From Lewinellaceae bacterium (GTDB lineage Bacteria > Bacteroidota > Bacteroidia > Chitinophagales > Saprospiraceae): 64,000 nt of DNA. The notes beneath the pieces are model-generated. The model was not told where the DNA came from and ran no database searches. It saw nothing but the letters and a program-made list of their open reading frames with translations. Location of the stretch: contig JACJYL010000001.1 of assembly GCA_020636105.1 (NCBI GenBank), forward strand, positions 2,542,001-2,606,000, in the 5' to 3' direction. The stretch's first letter is position 1; every line of letters begins with the position of its first letter. Both the position numbers and the translations under genes were made by a program. Positions 53,037 through 60,659 of this stretch are shown here, piece by piece.

Positions 53037-54524
53037 TTAAAACCCTAATTCAGTTAAATAATCAGCCATCTGCTTTTCCACCTCGGCAAGCTTCTTTTTC
53101 AATCTGGCTATTTCTTGTTGCGTAGCCTCAATATCCACTGGTTCTTCTTCCTCAAAAGTATCTACATACCGGGGAATATTAAGATTGAAATCATTTTCTT
53201 CAATCTCCTCAAAGGAAGCCACATAGCTGTACTTTTCTATTTCCACCCAATTGTGGTAAGTTTGATAAATCCTGTCAATGTCTTCTTCTCTAAGTTTGTT
53301 TTGATTCTTGCCATTCTCATACTCGCTACTTGCATCAATGAATAGCACATCTGTGTTATCCCCTTTGTTTTTGTCAAAGATCAAGATAGAAGCCGGAATA
53401 CCTGTGCCAAAGAAAAGGTTGGCCGGTAAGCCAATCACTGCCTTAAGCAGGTTCTCTTCAATGAGTTGTTTTCTGATCTTACCCTCAGAACTCCCCCGGA
53501 ACAATACCCCATGAGGCAAAACTACACCCGCTCTTCCATGTTCATTAAGCGTTTCGATCATGTGGGTAATAAAGGCATAATCTCCTTTGCTTTTAGGTGG
53601 TACTCCCCTGTGGAAACGGTTATACCTGTCGGCAGGAGCATTTTCCGCTCCCCATTTATCCAGGGAAAAAGGAGGATTAGCTACCACTATATCGAATTTC
53701 ATCAGGTTGTCATACTCCACCAGTTTTGGATTATTCAGTGTGTCTCCCCATTCAATCGTGGCATTGTCCATTTCATGCAGGAACATATTCATCCGGGCAA
53801 GAGCCCAGGTGCTTCCGTTTACTTCCTGTCCGTTCAAAGAAACATTTTTGCTTCCAATCTCCCTGGCCACCTTCAGCAAAAGAGAACCAGACCCGCAAGC
53901 CGGGTCAGCAATCCTATCTCCATCCTTCGGCTCTACTAATTTGGCCAGCAATGCAGACACCTCAGAAGGCGTGTAGAACTCTCCGGCCTTCTTCCCTGCA
54001 TCAGAGGCAAAATTACTGATCAGGTACTCATAGGCATCACCGATCACGTCATTATCCTCCAGGTTGGAGGGCCTCAGATCCAAGTCTGCAAAATCACTCA
54101 GCAGGTGTCTTAGTCTCCTATTTCTGTCCTTTGTCTGTCCCAGGTTCGCTTCTGAATTGTAATCAATATTCCGGAACACCTTTTCAAGCTTTGTCCTGTT
54201 GGCATCTTCCAGGTTCTCCAACCCAATATTGATCAATTCTCCCAGGTTGTCTTCATTCCTTTTCTCATACAAATAGTCAAAGGAACTATTCTCCGGCACT
54301 TTGAACCGCTCATGCTTCAGCGCCCTTTCCACCCGCTCAAGGTCTCCATTATACTTCTTTATGTAGGCTTCTTTCTTCTCCTTGCTCACATCGGTAATGT
54401 ATTTGATAAAGAGCATGGTCAGGATATAGTCCTTATATTGGGTAGCATCGATCGTTCCCCGGAAGGTATCACAGGCTTTCCAGACTTGCCGGTTTATTAT
54501 GTCTCTGGTTATTTTTTTATTCAT
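53037..54524 (-). CDS. hsdM: Type I restriction-modification methyltransferase subunit
   Basis: 495-residue adenine-N6 methyltransferase that modifies the target when bound to HsdS. The SAM-binding motif is DPACGSGSLL (207-216) and the catalytic motif is ANPPFS (282-287). The N-terminal HsdM_N domain (about 5-150) precedes GEFYTPSEVSALLAKLV. A C-terminal coiled coil (about 460-490) contacts HsdS. First of the three classical hsd genes in this operon. Confidence 0.97.
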   Translation of the reverse strand: MNKKITRDIINRQVWKACDTFRGTIDATQYKDYILTMLFIKYITDVSKEKKEAYIKKYNGDLERVERALKHERFKVPENSSFDYLYEKRNEDNLGELINIGLENLEDANRTKLEKVFRNIDYNSEANLGQTKDRNRRLRHLLSDFADLDLRPSNLEDNDVIGDAYEYLISNFASDAGKKAGEFYTPSEVSALLAKLVEPKDGDRIADPACGSGSLLLKVAREIGSKNVSLNGQEVNGSTWALARMNMFLHEMDNATIEWGDTLNNPKLVEYDNLMKFDIVVANPPFSLDKWGAENAPADRYNRFHRGVPPKSKGDYAFITHMIETLNEHGRAGVVLPHGVLFRGSSEGKIRKQLIEENLLKAVIGLPANLFFGTGIPASILIFDKNKGDNTDVLFIDASSEYENGKNQNKLREEDIDRIYQTYHNWVEIEKYSYVASFEEIEENDFNLNIPRYVDTFEEEEPVDIEATQQEIARLKKKLAEVEKQMADYLTELGF

Positions 54525-54576
54525 AGAAGAGGTGTTCTAATATTTTTAGCTATTTTAAGGCCAGTTAATAATGAAT

Positions 54577-55698
54577 TTAAAATTTGCATTCTAAGTTTTT
54601 GGGAGTTTCAGGCAATCCTTGATTTTTTCTATATAAGGTGTCCCAAATACAGGTTTTTGAACTTATAATATCAGAATCTTTGACTTTAGTTCCATATGGT
54701 CCATTGTCATTTATCCATGTTTGAGCAACATTTTTAAATATTTCTGAATCTAAGGGATTCAAAGCTTTTGGATTATGAAAAATCCTTACCCCTTCTCTCC
54801 ATGTTTCAGGAACAGGATTTTCCCCGACTGTATAACTGAATTCAATTGCATGTGAATTTGGGGCTGGGTTTAATTTATAGCCTGTCCTTTGCATAATTAT
54901 ATTTTCAGTAAAATAATTATTTTCAAACCCCATCCTGTTAAATTTCCAAAAATCACTTGTATTCACAAAAATAACAGCACTAACATGCTCACTATTCGGG
55001 AGATTGAAAAAATTGGAAGGAATCTCCTTTTGCCCTAGATGGTGGCTTTTTTTATTAGAAATACTTGGCAACAACTTGCCAGTTGAACTAATTTTTGCAT
55101 TGATTTTTTTACCGTATAGGTATTCGAAAAAGAGTAAATCAGGGATGTCTTTTGTTAAAAAATGATGATGAACTGCTATAGCAATTAAAAACGGTTTCCC
55201 TTTTACCCAATCAAGTTCCCAATATTCTTTCTTTTTTTTATTCTTAGATTTTCCACGATTGACCTTTGATCTAAGGACACTTCCCAGTTTAATTGAATAA
55301 TGTTCTTTCGAATCATCTAATTTTTGATAATCTCCAGATGCAATTGCATTTTTCAAAGATAAATCTGAAAAACCCTCCTCATCTTTTGAAGGGTTAGAAG
55401 TAGTAGCTTCTATGAAAAATTCCAAATTGTCCTTTTTAAGATGGAAATCAGGATAAGCGTATCCATTAATTATCTCGATCTCTTGTTCCTTTATAAATTT
55501 AAAAAGAAAAAGTTCAAGAAGCCTACCCCAGAATCCACCGGATTGAAAAGTATCTTTAAAATTACCATCCTGATCTCCCATTTCCTCGAAAATTTTATTA
55601 ATCAAATACCTTCCAGGCTCATAAACTCTATGCTTTTGGAATCCAACAAAATATTTATTTAAATTTTGTGATATGGTTGGATTAAATAAATCTTGCAT
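54577..55698 (-). CDS. Predicted nuclease-like protein in the hsd operon
   Basis: 373 residues from the ATG at 55698 (another ATG lies seven codons upstream at 55719). Not a family I recognise. Residues about 55-110 look like a PD-(D/E)xK core: a helix with Glu (GRLLELFLFKFIKEQ), then AYPDFHLKKDNLEFFIEATT, though the usual Lys after the second Glu is replaced. The C-terminal half is mixed alpha/beta. It lies 52 bp upstream of hsdM on the same strand and is AT-rich, so it may have joined the hsd operon later. Function not assigned; a defence nuclease is a guess. Confidence 0.5.
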   Translation of the reverse strand: MQDLFNPTISQNLNKYFVGFQKHRVYEPGRYLINKIFEEMGDQDGNFKDTFQSGGFWGRLLELFLFKFIKEQEIEIINGYAYPDFHLKKDNLEFFIEATTSNPSKDEEGFSDLSLKNAIASGDYQKLDDSKEHYSIKLGSVLRSKVNRGKSKNKKKKEYWELDWVKGKPFLIAIAVHHHFLTKDIPDLLFFEYLYGKKINAKISSTGKLLPSISNKKSHHLGQKEIPSNFFNLPNSEHVSAVIFVNTSDFWKFNRMGFENNYFTENIIMQRTGYKLNPAPNSHAIEFSYTVGENPVPETWREGVRIFHNPKALNPLDSEIFKNVAQTWINDNGPYGTKVKDSDIISSKTCIWDTLYRKNQGLPETPKNLECKF

Positions 55699-55781
55699 TT
55701 TATGAGGTTTTAAATTCAAAATGATAACTCTTGATACAAAAACTTATATAATAGCTAATTTTATAAGCTGATTTAAATTTA

Positions 55782-57125
55782 TTATATTTTATCAAAGAAA
55801 GCTTTCCTGTTTATAATAATAGAAGAAGGTCTAATTTGGTCAAAAATAATTCTTCCAAATAAACCCATACCTAAAAATAATTTATCTGATTTAATGCTTT
55901 TATCCTCTATTTTGATACCTCTATTATCAAAACTAAACACCTCTTTACTTTTAAAGGGAAGGCTCTGAAGCAATTGGCTTAATTCTTTTTTACTCGACCA
56001 ATCAGCCGGTAATCCCAAATTCTTACAAAGCAAAATAAATTCATCATAATCAATACCAATATAAATCTTTACCCGATCAAATACGATATCAAATATGTCT
56101 TCTTCAGGAAATGGTTTTAAAAATACCGGTTCACTTATTGTAATTCCTCTAGCTGACATTATATCATGAACAGGGAAGTTTTTATTTAAGGCTTTTAGGG
56201 CATTTGGGCCCCAAAAACGCATGTTATCACGATACACCCCTATATTTACTATATTCTCTATAATGGTGTAAGCAAAAGTTTCAGTTTTTGACTTTTGAAT
56301 CAATTCTAAAATTATGTCATGGTATTTTTCCTCTGGATAAATACTATTTGGAAGATTTACATCAACATTATCGTGTTTAGGGTCCTTTCCTTGATCCTTT
56401 GAGTGTAAATTAATTAACCTTTCTCGTCTCTTATTTTGTTCAACCACACGAAGTAACTGCTTTGAAAAATTTTCATCATATTTCCCTTGTATGGTTTCCT
56501 GTGTTACTTTCATTTGGTTTACTTCATAAAACTTAATAATCCTTTTGGCTTCATCATTTTTCTTTCCTGTTTTAACTTCAATTACTTGAATATTTTTTCC
56601 AGACACAACTAATAAATCACCAATTTGTAGGTTACTTGTTAAATCTAGAATTAAACCGAATTGAGTTGGGTATGAATTTATTTTTCTCGCTTCCGCAATA
56701 ATTGCATCGAACCCAATTCCTGATAACTCCTTTTCTCCAGCGTCTTCTGTATAAAACCTTGCAAGAATCTCTCTTTTGCCTCCTAACATCTGCCAGGCCA
56801 TCGAAAAGGCTAAGTTCCTAAATAAATCATTTTGGTAATTAATTTCTTCTATTTCATTCTTTATCTCTTTTTCTTTTTCCTTGTCCACAAGTCCTCTTAC
56901 TTTTTTAAGGGCATTTTTCATTTTCTTAAGGTGAATTTGATTTTTTTTCAATTCCTTAAGAATCATATTTTGTGCTTCTTTAAACCCTGCATAACATGAT
57001 TTTAAAAATTCATATTTATTGAATGGGCCATCATTTGGAAATTTGGCCAAATAAGTTTCAGCACCGTACTGACAAGCATAGAAAAAAGCTTTTTTAAGTT
57101 CTTTTTCATAATTTTCTTGGATCAT
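55782..57125 (-). CDS. Predicted PD-(D/E)xK-like protein, first gene of the hsd operon
   Basis: 447 residues. N-terminal helical region (about 1-110) with a charged coiled-coil stretch (KNQIHLKKMKNALKKVRGLV). At about 165-190 there is LQIGDLLVVSGKNIQVIEVK, giving the Asp...Glu-x-Lys pattern of a restriction-type nuclease core. The C-terminal half is not recognised. It is the first gene inside the right att site and the first of a six-gene minus-strand run ending with the YgjP-like peptidase. It may be a separate single-gene defence. AT-rich compared with the hsd genes. Confidence 0.55.
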   Translation of the reverse strand: MIQENYEKELKKAFFYACQYGAETYLAKFPNDGPFNKYEFLKSCYAGFKEAQNMILKELKKNQIHLKKMKNALKKVRGLVDKEKEKEIKNEIEEINYQNDLFRNLAFSMAWQMLGGKREILARFYTEDAGEKELSGIGFDAIIAEARKINSYPTQFGLILDLTSNLQIGDLLVVSGKNIQVIEVKTGKKNDEAKRIIKFYEVNQMKVTQETIQGKYDENFSKQLLRVVEQNKRRERLINLHSKDQGKDPKHDNVDVNLPNSIYPEEKYHDIILELIQKSKTETFAYTIIENIVNIGVYRDNMRFWGPNALKALNKNFPVHDIMSARGITISEPVFLKPFPEEDIFDIVFDRVKIYIGIDYDEFILLCKNLGLPADWSSKKELSQLLQSLPFKSKEVFSFDNRGIKIEDKSIKSDKLFLGMGLFGRIIFDQIRPSSIIINRKAFFDKI

Positions 57126-57308
57126 TGGGTTGTTATTTTTTTATTAGCTAATTAATTTCCTTTGGCCTTAAATACTTGAGAAAAGATATGAAAATTAAAG
57201 CTTTTAACATTGATTTTACACATTTTTTTGCACCAAAACCCACACCAAACCAATCAAAAACACATATAAATAATTGACAGACAACAATATAAGTAAGATT
57301 CAGCACAT

Positions 57309-57328
57309 TCCCGTCCGGACCGCTTAAA
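57309..57328 (+). repeat. attR, right 20-bp direct repeat of the genomic island
   Basis: Identical to the 20 bases of tRNA-Asp at 35653-35672. It is followed at once by a tRNA-type terminator, which is what would be expected if the island had displaced the native sequence downstream of the tRNA gene. Confidence 0.9.
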
Positions 57329-57367
57329 AAAAAGCTCAAATACATCATGTGTTTGGGCTTTTTTTAT
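57327..57367 (+). terminator. Terminator displaced from the tRNA-Asp gene, copy 1
   Basis: AAAAAGCTCAAATACA pairs with TGTGTTTGGGCTTTTTT across a short loop, with a T-rich tail. A second copy with the same hairpin lies at 57794-57834. Confidence 0.75.
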
Positions 57368-57385
57368 TCACCAAAATTCAACCAA

Positions 57386-57631
57386 ATGTTCTATGTTTAC
57401 CTCCTTCAAAGTCAAAAGGATCAATCCTTTTATATCGGGTACACTTCCGACCTTCAACAGCGACTTTTTAAGCACAATACGGCTAAAGCAGGATATACTT
57501 CCACCAAACAACCTTGGGAAATAGTTTATTCCGAAACTTTCGATTTAAAAAGTGATGCGATCAAAAGGGAGCGTTTTTTGAAGCGACAGAAAAATACGGC
57601 GTTTTACCAAAGACTCATTCGTGGAATTTAA
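57386..57631 (+). CDS. GIY-YIG nuclease-domain protein (UvrC-like, intact copy)
   Basis: 81 residues from the ATG at 57386. Small single-domain protein of the YhbQ/URI type. The GIY-YIG core is MFYVYLLQSQKDQSFYIGYT, the catalytic Arg follows in SDLQQRLFKHN, and the distal Glu is in KRERFLKRQKN. These short proteins are common in Bacteroidota, often many per genome, and are of unclear cellular role; DNA repair or mobility are the main ideas. It follows attR. A truncated near-identical copy lies 450 bp downstream. Confidence 0.88.
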   Translation: MFYVYLLQSQKDQSFYIGYTSDLQQRLFKHNTAKAGYTSTKQPWEIVYSETFDLKSDAIKRERFLKRQKNTAFYQRLIRGI

Positions 57632-57688
57632 GAGATTTACACAAATTACCACAGTGCCGTAGTTCAGATGGTTAGAATACCTGCCTGT

Positions 57689-57720
57689 GCCGACACCTCG
57701 GCATCCGAGGACTCGGGAGG
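57689..57720. repeat. Palindromic element, copy A
   Basis: GCCGACACCTCGGCATCCGA followed by GGACTCGGGAGG. It aligns with copy B over GACACCTCGGCAT, CGAG and GAGG. Part of it is also found in the relic at 35522-35545. Confidence 0.65.
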
Positions 57721-57728
57721 GTCGCGGG

Positions 57729-57777
57729 CTTGTTCAGACACCTCGGCATTCGAGTCCTCCCGAGGTGTCGGAACAAG
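57729..57777. repeat. Palindromic element, copy B
   Basis: CTTGTTCAGACACCTCGG and CCGAGGTGTCGGAACAAG form an 18-bp stem with a single mismatch and a 13-base loop. The loop contains TTCGAGTCC, identical to the tRNA-Asp T loop. It looks like a REP-type mobile palindrome. Confidence 0.75.
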
Positions 57778-57852
57778 CTATCCGGACCGCTTAAAAAAAA
57801 GCTCAAATACATCATGTGTTTGGGCTTTTTTTATTCACCAAAATCTAACCAA

Positions 57853-58035
57853 ATGTTCTATGTTTACCTCCTCCAAAGTCAAAAGGATCAATCCTTTTAT
57901 ATCGGGTACACTTCCGACCTTCAACAGCGACTTTTTAAGCACAATACGGCTAAAGCGGCACAATCAATTGATGTTATGTTTCTTTTTTCTTGCCATAGTA
58001 GTTTCATTAATTTTCATCGGATTTTTTCAAAATGA
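57853..58035 (+). pseudogene. Truncated GIY-YIG gene copy
   Basis: The first 36 residues match the intact copy at 57386, then the frame runs into unrelated sequence (AQSIDVMFLFSC). The DNA from 57781 to 57956, including the tRNA 3' end and terminator, repeats 57314-57489 with only about three differences visible. The conserved distal Glu helix is lost, so it is not expected to work. Confidence 0.8.
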
Positions 58036-58077
58036 AAAAGAGCCTGTTTTCAAAGTTTGTTAGTTCATTCTTTAGTA

Positions 58078-58290
58078 ATGAATTATTTTGAGGTCACTCC
58101 CCACATCGGGGCTTTTTATCGGACGGCTTTTATTGGGGCTACGGATGCTATTTTTCCTAAGAGTAGGATTCAGACGGATTCAGCGGAACGGATTATTTCA
58201 GCGCAGAAGCGGGTGAATGCTGCTTTTCGGGAGGCTTTGGAGCAGGGGGATGGTGGGCATTATGGGTTGTTTGTGAGGGTGAGGGCGTAA
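58078..58290 (+). CDS. Small hypothetical protein
   Basis: 70 residues from the ATG at 58078 (the open frame extends 21 bp upstream). Sequence such as TPHIGAFYRTAFIGATDAIF and DSAERIISAQKRVNAAFREA is protein-like, and G-rich codons contrast with the AT-rich surroundings. No family recognised; it could be the remnant of a longer gene. It is next to the DnaA-box cluster. Confidence 0.4.
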   Translation: MNYFEVTPHIGAFYRTAFIGATDAIFPKSRIQTDSAERIISAQKRVNAAFREALEQGDGGHYGLFVRVRA

Positions 58291-58360
58291 GGGAAAAAAT
58301 CCCTTTAAATCTGATTTCCAGAAGTATTAGACAGTAGTCTTGTTTATGTAAAGAGAAAAC

Positions 58361-58487
58361 TTATCAACATAAAAAGAAAACTTATTAACAAATAAAAATG
58401 ACTTATTAACATGTGGATAACTTTTTAATTCAATATAATCATTTAATTAACAGACAATTACAATAGTTTTCCACAATTTGTTAATAA
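58361..58487. other. Candidate replication origin: cluster of DnaA-box-like sites
   Basis: TTATCAACA at 58361, TTATTAACA at 58382 and 58403, TGTGGATAA (perfect reverse consensus) at 58412, TTTTCCACA at 58467 and TGTTAATAA at 58479. The first three are spaced exactly 21 bp apart, and a very AT-rich stretch lies between and after the boxes. No gene covers the region. It is outside the island, so it would be chromosomal. Confidence 0.6.
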
Positions 58488-58534
58488 CTTTTTATATTAC
58501 TTTGTTTATTCCCCTGTATTTTTGTAAAATAAAA

Positions 58535-58578
58535 AATGACCTTCACATTATTAAAACATGAAGGTCATTGGATATTTT
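58535..58578. terminator. Hairpin beside the DnaA-box cluster
   Basis: AATGACCTTCA and TGAAGGTCATT form a perfect 11-bp stem with a 13-base loop, with an A run before and a T run after, so it can work in both directions. Confidence 0.65.
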
Positions 58579-58699
58579 TTGTAACTGAGAAGATTATTCT
58601 CAAGGGTAAAATTACGAAAATTTTGGTTAATACCAAAATGTCTTTTAAAATAAGCATTTTTGTAAATCCTTTATTTGAGTGTTTATTGCGTCTTGAAAT

Positions 58700-58927
58700 A
58701 GCCTTCTCCTAAAATTTCACATATGTTTTTTAATTTTCAAAAGGCCCTAGTGGTCTTTCGAAGGGTTGCTGCTGCAATACCTCGAATTAAATGGATGCGC
58801 ATAATGGAGAATGCGCTAAAACTCCTTCAAGTTATTTATTATTTAATAAGGATAATAGGGAAAGGAAGGTTTTAATCATTTGGGAGCCTGCGAAATACTA
58901 TTGTCGCAGGTTCCCATATTTTTTTTA
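58700..58927 (+). ncRNA. Candidate small RNA ending in a strong terminator
   Basis: No ORF lies here, yet a strong terminator closes the segment: GGGAGCCTGCGA pairs with TCGCAGGTTCCC (58882-58915), followed by a long T run. An upstream TTTATTTG near 58670 is close to a -7 element. No known RNA family recognised. Confidence 0.3.
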
Positions 58928-58958
58928 ATGACTATATTTTATTTTAAAACAAATCTTT

Positions 58959-59659
58959 ATGGAAAGAATCGACCATTGTAAAAATCTGATACATTTTACG
59001 AAGGGTAAAACATCATTAACATCATATGAAGATGCCTATGAAACATTTTTAACAATAATTAGATCTGGAAGTTAAAGGGAGGAAATGGTTTTATTTTAGG
59101 TAAGCACAACTGTATATGCTTTACAGAAGCACCGGCAAAATGCTTAACAAATAAAGGAAAAATAAATCCAAAATATTTTTCCAGATATTCTCCCTTTGGT
59201 TTTCAATTTACAAAAAAATACATTTTTAGTTTGTCAGGAAGACATGTTATTTATGGTAAGCGGGAAGAATATGAAAAATTTAAGAAAAGTGATGATATTA
59301 ATTGGCGTTTCGTTTCGTATGATCCGGCTTTAGATGGACGGCTGGACTTTTCGTGGGAAAGAGAATGGCGGATTAAAAAAGAAGATCTAATTCTCGATCC
59401 AAATAATGTTAAATTAGTTTTTCCAAATTTCCAATGGGTGGATAGGTTTATTAAGGATCATGAAAAAGATTATCACACTAATGAAGACGGTTATTGTAAA
59501 GAATGTTTTTGTACAAGAAAGGCTACCGTATTAAATTATTCTGATTTTATGAGTAGGGAAAAATGTGAAAATTTATCAGGAACTTGCCCAGATCCAGATA
59601 TGTTTCCATGGGTTTTAATTAATTTAAATGAAAAAATAATTGGTCGTTATAATGTTTAA
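58959..59659 (+). pseudogene. Frameshifted DUF2971/Abi-like protein gene
   Basis: The frame from the ATG at 58959 reads MERIDHCKNLIHFTKGK and on to IIRSGS, then stops at 59073. One base of change restores a continuous protein: LKGGNGFILGKHNCICFTEA, and on through RHVIYGKREEYEKF and FSWEREWRIKKEDL to the stop at 59659. The deletion appears to be one T in an AGTTTAAAG-like string near 59072. The HFTKG, ICFTEAP and EREWR motifs resemble DUF2971 and AbiGi-type proteins of abortive infection; the family is tentative. A real frameshift, programmed slippage or a sequencing error are all possible. Confidence 0.65.
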
Positions 59660-59891
59660 ACTGTGTTAATTGCAATTAAGAATCTCAATGATTTTTGCAT
59701 TTCTGCCTCATATAGGTTTAAATGAGAGGTGAACCAATTATTCTTAAAAGCTTTCTCCTTATTTAGATCAAATATACATTGTTATAAAGTTTGGTTTTTT
59801 TTATTGCTTTTGGTAACATAAAGTCTTATAATCCGTACGAAATTAGACTTATCACTAATGAGGATTTTCTTAACTCAAAACCTATCAACCA

Positions 59892-60659
59892 ATGTGGAAT
59901 TTTTTTAAACCGAAAAAGTCTATTCAATCTGAGATCCAATCAGATTTAAAAAATGCAAATCGATCTATCAAAGTTGCCGTTTCCTGGCTTACGGACCCTG
60001 TTCTAATCACAACATTGATTAAAAAAGTAAGACAAGGAGTTGATGTTAAGATTCTTCTTTCTTCTAATGAACTAAACATTTTAAGGTTTGAATTATTTCG
60101 AGAAATTCAAAAACTAGGAGGAAAAGTTCAAAAATGGGGGAATGCCGAAACGGAGAAAGGAGGCTTTATGCACTATAAGTTTTATGTAATTGATGATGCG
60201 TTCGCAAAATCAGGGAGTTATAATTGGTCAATTAATGCTACTACTAATGCAGAGGCATTGGATAAGGTCGAAGTGAATGAAAAATTAGACCAATTTAATG
60301 ATCTATGGGTAAATAGTAAAGATTTTTTTTATCAAATTGATAATCCAGAACAAAAAAGAGCTGAATTAGAAAATATCCGAACTTCTCGAAATTTAACTAT
60401 TCTTAGTCCTGAAACACTTATTGCTGTTAGGGCAGCTGAACAAGAAGTGAACAGAATAAAAATTAAACATGATGCTGAAAAACGGCAAAGAGATCAAGAC
60501 AATGAAACACTAAAGGCTCAATTAGAAATAGAAAAGAAAGAGCGCGAAAAATTAGAACGTGAAAAAAAAGCAAAAGCAGAAGAAGCTCAATACAAACCCA
60601 AAGAAGGAGTAAAAACAACAACCCTACCACCAACAAGTTATGGATATACAGGCAAATGA
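59892..60659 (+). CDS. Phospholipase-D-fold protein with coiled-coil tail (possible effector)
   Basis: 255 residues. A single PLD domain (about 10-150) has one HKD motif: His94, Lys96 and Asp101 in MHYKFYVIDD, followed by SGSYNWS. One motif per chain implies a dimeric active site, as in Nuc and BfiI nucleases. A charged coiled coil follows (about 180-238), then a flexible tail (TTTLPPTSYGYTGK). The stop codon overlaps the start of the E2-E1-JAMM gene by 20 bp, so translation is coupled. The likely role is a nuclease or lipase effector whose activity or assembly is set by the modifying enzyme next to it. Confidence 0.8.
   Translation: MWNFFKPKKSIQSEIQSDLKNANRSIKVAVSWLTDPVLITTLIKKVRQGVDVKILLSSNELNILRFELFREIQKLGGKVQKWGNAETEKGGFMHYKFYVIDDAFAKSGSYNWSINATTNAEALDKVEVNEKLDQFNDLWVNSKDFFYQIDNPEQKRAELENIRTSRNLTILSPETLIAVRAAEQEVNRIKIKHDAEKRQRDQDNETLKAQLEIEKKEREKLEREKKAKAEEAQYKPKEGVKTTTLPPTSYGYTGK

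Larger units (their letters stand above)
57654..57790 (+). pseudogene. tRNA-Asp relic interrupted by two palindromic elements
   Basis: Pieces of the tRNA remain in order: TAGTTCAGATGGTTAGAATACCTGCCTGT split over two lines of the cloverleaf, GGGTCGCGGG, TTCGAGTCC and TCCGGACCGC. Between them are insertions of a palindromic element, one in the anticodon region (57689-57720) and one around the T loop (57729-57777). It cannot fold as a functional tRNA. Confidence 0.75.

Noticed and set aside
35400..57328. Prophage
   Set aside because: No capsid, terminase, portal or tail genes; the gene set is that of an integrative element.
57148..57348. Small minus-strand frame at the right island end
   Set aside because: It crosses attR and the tRNA terminator and shows no start or family support; the island end appears gene-free.
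57668..58063. Plus-strand frame across the tRNA relic
   Set aside because: It is made of palindromes and tRNA fragments; its protein has no features of a real gene.
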